This document shows positions 57,776 to 64,000 of a stretch of 64,000 nt of DNA, one piece after another. Source of the stretch: Leuctra nigra (Eukaryota > Arthropoda > Insecta > Plecoptera > Leuctridae). The stretch is from positions 39,905,702 through 39,969,701 of the forward strand of contig OW203762.1 in assembly GCA_934045905.1 (NCBI GenBank), written 5' to 3'. The first letter of the stretch is position 1. Every line of letters starts with the position of its first letter. Below the pieces are notes generated by a model. That model ran no database searches. It worked only from the letters and a program-made list of their open reading frames with translations, and was not told the DNA's origin. The position numbers and the translations under genes were made by a program.

Positions 57776-58999
57776 CCATAACGGTCACGTGCTAGCTTGC
57801 TAGGTACACTCTCATTCAAAATGCAGTACCTACAAAACGTGCCTCTGATCCAGACACGTGCATATAGGCACTAATTTTGAATGCGAATGTACCTGGAAAA
57901 AATACGTTTCATTAAGACATAATTAATTGCAAACGTGAGTGACACGAGAAACGGGATTTTTTCACAATTTCGGAGAGTGGGCGTTGCCATACGAAAAAAA
58001 TATTCCAGGTATTTTCTTCCAGGGTCAATGTATTAGTTCACAGTTCACGGAATATTTCACAACAGTTGTAATTTGTTATGTTAACTAGAAGAACAGTAGG
58101 TACCTACTCAAACACATTAGAAATGCATTTAAATGGTCAAATATTAATAAAAAAAAAAATAGCCGGTATATTATAAAGTTAATCAGTGGTTATTGGAAGT
58201 TATTTTATCTCGCCATGTTTCCCTATTGTTTGAAAGCTGTTCCACTGACCTGACACATTACCTAAGGTACCTCCTACTGTTTTTATTTTTAACGCATTTT
58301 TATTTGGAGGAAATATTTTGGGATCATTTGAAATCCTCAACTTGACTGTCACATAATGGGGAAGTCTCGTGAAATTCAGAGTTCAGAACAATAGACCATT
58401 ATTTTATGAAAGTTGATTATGTTGCTGAACACAGATGTGATTTTATTTTTGCTGTGGGATGAATAGTTTTCAAGGAATGAATTTACAAAGTTTGATTACT
58501 TTTAACAGGAAAATTGACAGAAAATTGACAGATGATCCACAATGGTAACACATTAGTGTAAGTGGATTCTTGTAATACGTCGTTTTTCCCGCCAAAAGTC
58601 CCATTATAATTGAATTTCATTTGCATGAATTAATTTTTAACATTTCGCGGGTGACAAATGTCAGTAATTATTTGCGTTGATATTTAAAAACTTACTGGAA
58701 CAAAATTTCTAGAGACTTAAGTATTACCTACCTTATTCATAAAAAAATGAAGAAGGATAAAAAGATCCATAATTTTTGTTTATGAATCGGTTGTTGGATT
58801 TTGAAATTAGCAATTATTTTTTGATAATCTCTTACAGGACGATTGAATCGTTTCAATAATAATTTTTTCACGTACTCTTCCCTACTTACTTAGGTACTAT
58901 ATTGTTTTGATAAATTACAAAAAATAAAATGCTACACATAGGAGATTCACTGCAATTGAATTTTAGGAATAATAAAGAGCAGGAAAACACACGAAAATT
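57776..58999. other. Unassigned intergenic region
   Basis: AT-rich sequence with one inverted pair (GTACACTCTCATTCAAAATGCA near 57803 and TTTGAATGCGAATGTAC near 57890), probably a small MITE. Nothing else recognised. Confidence 0.35.
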
Positions 59000-59019
59000 A
59001 AAGAAAAACAGTTTCATAT

Positions 59020-61690
59020 AATATAAACGTATATTATTGTAAAAGATTATACTACCACAACACTTAAAATTTTTAAATGTCCTTCAACCTTCACACGTCA
59101 CATAGTTTCAAAACATTCTGAGGTAGGTACTACCTGGCAGTGAGTCTGGCACGCTGTCTCTTTATCGACAAGACACAATTCGGATTTTACTTCACTCACG
59201 GATATGTTGGCACAATTTTTCATCTTCAGTTTTTCAAGAAAATGAATGCTATTGAATACGTATTTCTTTCATCTGAAAAAATAAAATTGCAAAGTATTTA
59301 GGTAATGTACCTTGTACTAATAATGTTCGCAAGATATTTGCAATTATTTATTATTGTAGGTACAGATTCTAACCTAAACAAGATTTATACAAGATCTTGA
59401 AAAGTTTAGCAAGATCATGCAGCGTATTGTTAGAAGTGTTTTTTATTTTTTGTGTAAATTTTTATTCGGTCAGACCAATGAAAGTCCAACATTTACAAGA
59501 TCTTGTTATCAGTAAGATCTTGTTAATTTTGTCAATATTTAACACTATTATTATGCTATGCTCAAAAGAATTTTCCGATTTAATGGCCAGATACTGGATT
59601 CCATCCATAAATTATTAGCACACGGTCTTGTGGTGTCGAGGACTGACATCCGCAATCTACGTGGATGCAACTTCTTTTGAGCATAAGGCTGCCTAGCAAA
59701 TAGTTTCTACCTACTACACAAGAACTATTTATGTAAATAACTGCAATAGCAGATAGCTGCAAATAACAGTCTTTACAAAAATTTTAAAAATTGAATTTTT
59801 GGCACAGAGTGATCCCTAAAAAAAAGAAAGATAGATTCAATGAAGAATTTGTAAATTGATAGGATAAACTTCTTGGCAATGAATAATACAAAAATCACTT
59901 TTGTGTTGTGTGACCTGCCACAATAATCACTTGAGGTAAAATTATTACCATTAGGTACACTATTTATTTAAAACCCCAATAAAAATTTGAAACATTCTAT
60001 ATTGCATAAATGTGATTTATAGGTAAGGTTAGAGGAAATACTACACATATAAAATACTAAAATGTGGCTTACCATCAGAGAGTTCTGAATCATTACATCT
60101 GTAGGCTAGGTAACATTTAATCCATTAACTCGATGAAGTCCCAAGTCCTGTGCATCTTCAGAATTCTCGCTAATTTGCCAAGAAGTAAATTTACTTTTTA
60201 ATTGAAGTAGGTAGGAAATTAAATCGACTCTAGAATAAGAGCAGGGCAAGTTCACGGTGAATCTGTAGAACCTACAAAAAGTAAGGTGAAAGTTAGCAAC
60301 TCAAATTAATTTCCTCTCAGCCATTCCGTGTTACGGGTGTACGGGTGTAAGATGCTATGTTCAGCATCTTATTCATCAAAATAAAAATAGTTAGGATCAT
60401 TGTGCAGCCTTCTAAATTTTTTATGTAATTTACATGGTTCGACACGAAATTTAAATTTAAATGCGGTCCCACAATTTTACTGATAACAAAATAACTATTC
60501 AAACTTAAAAAAAAACTGACTACATATTTGGAATCAGCAAAAAAATACCATGAATTTAATATAAAAACATGCTGATTTATTTACATTTAATAATTCAGCA
60601 GTCATATGTATTATGTGGCATATGTCTGCATTCGCATGGAATGGCTGCTCTCTTACCACCGGCGCGTTAGAGGAAATTCAAAAGGTGCGGTTTATTTTTT
60701 TGGATGACAACATTCAATCTCAAAAATTTTACTACGTATTTGAATGAAGCGGGACCACCATTCAATGTATGTATCTACTACCTCCGACAAGAATGTAATT
60801 TCCATGCAACATAATTTTTACTTTCGGATCACAGCAAAAATGTTTGTTATTGGCCTTGTAAGGTACCTACATAAACAAAAATAATTGATGTATATCTAAA
60901 ATCCTTGATAAAGTTAAATAATTAAAAATAATGAAAATATTTACCACTCTGCTCGGTTCCGTTCTTAATGTTTCGGCTCGGTTTGACGATACAGCTTGGT
61001 TCGCTCGCAGGACGAATACGCGCTTTGTTTCTGGAGTTCAATATCTTAATAGCCTATTTTCTTCCAGAGTAGATTTACCTTTAACAAGTAACATTATTAA
61101 AACTGCAGTAGGTACCTTGGTAGGTATGTGGGATGGTTATTGGTTAATGTAGAGGTGAAAATATTCCCAAAATAGGCGGAGGTACGTACTAGGTACCTAC
61201 AGGTAGGGTTCCTACTGACTACTACCACTGATATGTATAGACTACCACGCCAAGCAAACTGTTTACCTACTTTATTTATTTTATAAATACCTAAACTACC
61301 TAGTTGGAAATTTTACTTTGCATAAATTGCTACATTTCAAAAATTTACATGTGAGGTTAATGTTTACTGAACATTGGTCACACTACCTATTGGTTTATTA
61401 GTATCCCCAGCATACAAAACTAAAGTAACAACGATTAATGCCTGGATACTTATGTAGTTGTGATGAAGACTCACCTTCAATGGGTTGTATGGCTCTGTGA
61501 TGAAAATCCAAACAAAAGAGGCACAACAAAACTGTAATTATTTCACGATTTGTGTCACATTAAATGGTTTGAACTGAGACAAACTATTCAGCAGTGAACA
61601 CTGCATTCACGGACACAGATAATAATTGAAATCACATTCAAAATCACTCAAAAGGACGTAAACTACACACTCATGACACTCTGTAAAATA
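59020..61690 (-). ncRNA. Possible minus-strand spliced transcript
   Basis: Minus-strand splice signals line up as a small gene. There is a leader ending at a good donor (TTGAAG|GTGAGT, exon edge 61475). Two candidate short exons follow (about 61087-61110 and 60951-61040). A 26-nt exon at 60073-60098 lies between CCTACAG and GTAAGC. A last exon begins at about 59274 after TTTATTTTTTCAG. No long frame survives the joins; the best readings stop after a few dozen codons. It may be a non-coding RNA, a small-peptide gene, or chance sites. Listed for checking only. Confidence 0.2.
59557..59692. mobile_element. MITE with CTCAAAAG ends, copy 2
   Basis: ATGCTCAAAAGAATTTTCCG and the inverse CTTCTTTTGAGCATAAGG, with the interior blocks TGGATTCCATCC and GACATCCGCAA shared in inverse order with 49781-49945. 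More diverged than copy 1. Confidence 0.55.
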
Positions 61691-61954
61691 TCAACACCCA
61701 AACGTCAAACGCCGCGTTTGAAATAATGAAGAAGGGAGAACGGAAACAAGTTGATTCACGAAGATGGCCGACTGCCGAGTTCATAAAAGAAACTTTACTA
61801 ATAACGTTTAAAATGGTATGAATACTTTGCTTTGGAATTGTAAACATATTTATTCTTAAATCAATATATCCATGTGAAATGTAGATGTAATTATTATAGA
61901 AATGAAGTTATATATATGAAAAAAATAAGTCATTAGAGCAGCTCAAATTCAAAC

Positions 61955-62168
61955 AGTCGTAGCGCCCGCGCGGGCCGTCCCTAGCCATTCCCGGGCGGGA
62001 CCAAGACGGGACATTCCTAGAAATTTTACAGCCAGATAAAACGGATCGGTTGGGCTTGGGTTGGGCTCCGTTGGGCAGGCCCAGGGCATGCCCTAGTAGT
62101 TCCCGCCCGGGACGTCCCACTTGGGCGCTAGATGGGCAGAAGCCCGGGCCGCCCAGTGTTTGTAGGGA
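61955..62168. repeat. GC-rich dispersed repeat, copy 2 (inverted)
   Basis: Ends CGCCCAGTG...TTTGTAGGGA, the reverse of the start of 57472-57775. It has the same GCCCGCGCGGGC and CCCGGGCGGG blocks. A central AT-richer part (AAATTTTACAGCCAGATAAAAC) is absent from copy 1. Confidence 0.6.
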
Positions 62169-62940
62169 TATTGTGTAGTCCCTATCTTGCTCAGAAAAAC
62201 GGCACTAAATCAGCTCTTACTCATAAAGTATTGATGGTAGAAAAATGTAAAATTTCGAAGTTATTGCACTTATTTTATGAGTACTTTAACTTTTGTTTGA
62301 GACATTTATACATCAAATGACCAAATTAAAGGGTAGGTAGATATAATTTTTTATTTTTTTTATAAGTTTTGATCATAAATAAGAAAAATTAGCCTCTATG
62401 TATTACAGGAATGAATAACTTTAACCCCCAGCCCCCGCCAGTGGTCTGGGGGTGGCATCAAAAACTTTTAAGCTTTGCACCTAGATGCATTTATAGTGAG
62501 ATATGTGGCACCTTCCCTTCACGGCGATCCTACGGGATACCACTTGGCCATCTACTAGTACCTATAGATTCTCAAAATATTTTAATATATTATCATATTA
62601 TCTTGACAAAAAACGTTTTAATTTTAAATGTTTGAAGAAAAATAACATTTTTTTTATTTTAATTATTATGTTATAGTATTAGCTACTTTTGTTCTGACAA
62701 TCTTCAAAATATTACCTGATACATGTATCAGTTGTGAGGAGAAATATATTTCTATAAATTGACTGAGAATGCGCAATAGAATGTGCATAAAATGTTCAAG
62801 AAATTATTAGTCTCTATGGATTATTTTACACACATCGAAACCTTTAATTCCGGAACTAATTAGGGGGTCTTGTCCCCCAAACCCCCGGCGGGTCGGAAAC
62901 GCAGAGGGTGCGTGTGTGACTTCATATAGAACCGGTGACT
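62169..62940. other. Unassigned region
   Basis: AT-rich with two short GC-rich patches (CCCCCAGCCCCCGCC near 62435 and CCCCCAAACCCCCGGCGGG near 62873) of the kind found inside the hAT-like elements elsewhere in the window. No gene seen. Confidence 0.35.
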
Positions 62941-63195
62941 CAATGAATAGGCCATTTAAGAAAGTCAAAGCGCATGCGATAAAGCCTGACAGGTCCACAG
63001 CCGTCTAGTATGTAGTGACTAGTATCTGTTTAGTGTATGTCATATATTTACGTGTTGTTTTCGAGAAGGCTGTGGGTGGGATGACGTCACGCCGAGTCCT
63101 TTGAAGTGCGTACTGCTCATGCGTTTAAGCCTGATAACATTAGTACCACACCTCACCAACAGATGTATCTTTACTTTCTTAAATGGCCTATTGAA
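62941..63195. mobile_element. Probable MITE
   Basis: CAATGAATAGGCCATTTAAG / CTTAAATGGCCTATTGAAG inverted ends, with GCGCATGCGATAAAGCCTGA and TCATGCGTTTAAGCCTGA as internal blocks in direct order. About 255 bp. Confidence 0.5.
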
Positions 63196-63339
63196 GAAAG
63201 ATTGAACCGTGCAGGCTATAGGCATAATAACCATTGCTCATCAAAAATATTGACAGTGATTCGAGCTCTAACTTCACTGTTTTTATCGAATTGAGTAGCA
63301 CCATAGATTTAATGAACTACTACTATCGGTTAAATTTGT

Positions 63340-64000
63340 ATGGTAAGCCTACACCACATACAATCCAACATTAGCTCACATTGCCCCACCATCTCAATCC
63401 CCAGGATGGTGCAATGTGGGGTCCCCCAAGGCTCAGTCCTGGCTCCCCTTTTATTCTCTCTCTATGTCAACGATCTACCCGACCTCCTAACTCACGGCAA
63501 TCTTTTCCAATTTGCCGATGATACCAATCATCTCCTGACTACCCCGAACACAAATTCCTTCCAGTCCCTGATCAACACTGCCAATCATCAATCGGCAGTG
63601 ATGGCCACCTACTGTGTGAACAACAAGCTCGCCCTGCAGACCTCCAAAACTGTCTTCATTTACTTCCACTCCAGTGCAAGTACCCCTTCCTTCTCGCCCC
63701 TGATCAGGGTCAATCACCAAACAATCCCTAGCACCCCATCCGTCAAGTTCCTAGGCATCCACCTCAACCCCTCTTTGGACTGGTCTCATATACAGCACAC
63801 TTTCTCAAAGATACAAAGCTGCTGCTTCCTTCTTCGTCGCCTCAAATCAATCGTCAGTCCCCACTCCCTATCCTTAGTCTACCATGCTCATCTCCACTCA
63901 CATCTTTCCTATGGTCTACTCTTCTGGGGTTCTTCCTCTGCCTCAAATCGCATTTTCATCCTTCAAAAACAGGCCATTCGTATCATGGCAGGCGTCTCCC
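63340..64000 (+). mobile_element. Non-LTR retrotransposon reverse transcriptase, partial (runs off the window)
   Basis: An uninterrupted frame from upstream of 63406 to the end encodes a LINE reverse transcriptase from the palm domain onward: QCGVPQGSVLAPLLFSLYVN, the catalytic FADDT motif, VKFLGIHLNPSLDW, then SYGLLFWG and ILQKQAIRIMAG of the thumb/linker. This resembles Jockey/CR1-type elements and is a different clade from the fragments at 25.6, 33.3 and 38.5 kb. The 5' edge is about 63340; the upstream half of the RT and any endonuclease are absent, so it is 5'-truncated even though this part is free of stops. Confidence 0.85.

Noticed and set aside
57475..57819. ORFs of 72-114 codons on both strands
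   Set aside because: They arise from the GC-rich repeat, which has few stop codons; composition is Gly/Arg/Pro low complexity.

Overview
This is AT-rich, intron-rich animal nuclear DNA, most likely from an insect. All four recognisable protein-coding genes lie on the + strand. Their introns have GT-AG ends, and the space between and inside the genes is packed with small transposable elements. The cyclophilin's C-terminus (…VAKTDAV) resembles the insect form of the ER cyclophilin rather than the vertebrate one. Scattered TAGGTA/TACCTA motifs and the many MITEs are compatible with a hemipteroid insect, but I cannot fix the species.

Layout. (1) 1.3-15.3 kb: cytosolic threonyl-tRNA synthetase in 14 core coding exons. 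It is preceded at 1287-1538 by an exon encoding a complete EF1B-beta-type N-terminal GST_C-like domain. That exon ends in a phase-0 donor and joins in frame to the synthetase (acceptor at 3298, codons CAA GCT AAG before the synthetase ATG). (2) 17.2-27.6 kb: secretory-pathway cyclophilin (PPIB / Drosophila CG2852-like) in 4 exons, with a 7.5-kb transposon-filled intron. (3) 30.7-40.7 kb: muskelin, the discoidin/LisH-CTLH/kelch subunit of the CTLH E3 ligase, in 11 exons. (4) 47.7-53.0 kb: Bicaudal-D, the dynein adaptor, in 7 exons. (5) 53-63.3 kb: no gene I can identify, apart from a weak minus-strand transcript candidate at 59-61.7 kb. (6) 63.3-64.0 kb: start of a non-LTR retrotransposon reverse transcriptase that runs off the window.

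Mobile DNA. I could delimit about forty repeats. Several hAT-type elements have 8-bp target-site duplications (GTATTTGC, GAGTATCG, GTTTCAAT perfect; ATATGAAC/ACATGAAC with one mismatch). Several Harbinger-type MITEs have TTA or TAA duplications, one family with four copies. A Helitron-like family ends in a hairpin followed by CCTAG. There are several long foldback elements, three 3' fragments of one RTE-like LINE clade sharing a covarying terminal stem-loop, a long element headed by a 5S rRNA-like sequence, and a GC-rich dispersed repeat. The four genes have no evident functional link; this is ordinary eukaryotic gene neighbourhood. The most notable observation is the EF1B-beta/ThrRS in-frame exon arrangement. 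The second is a Helitron-like terminus placed where the branch site of a ThrRS intron should be.
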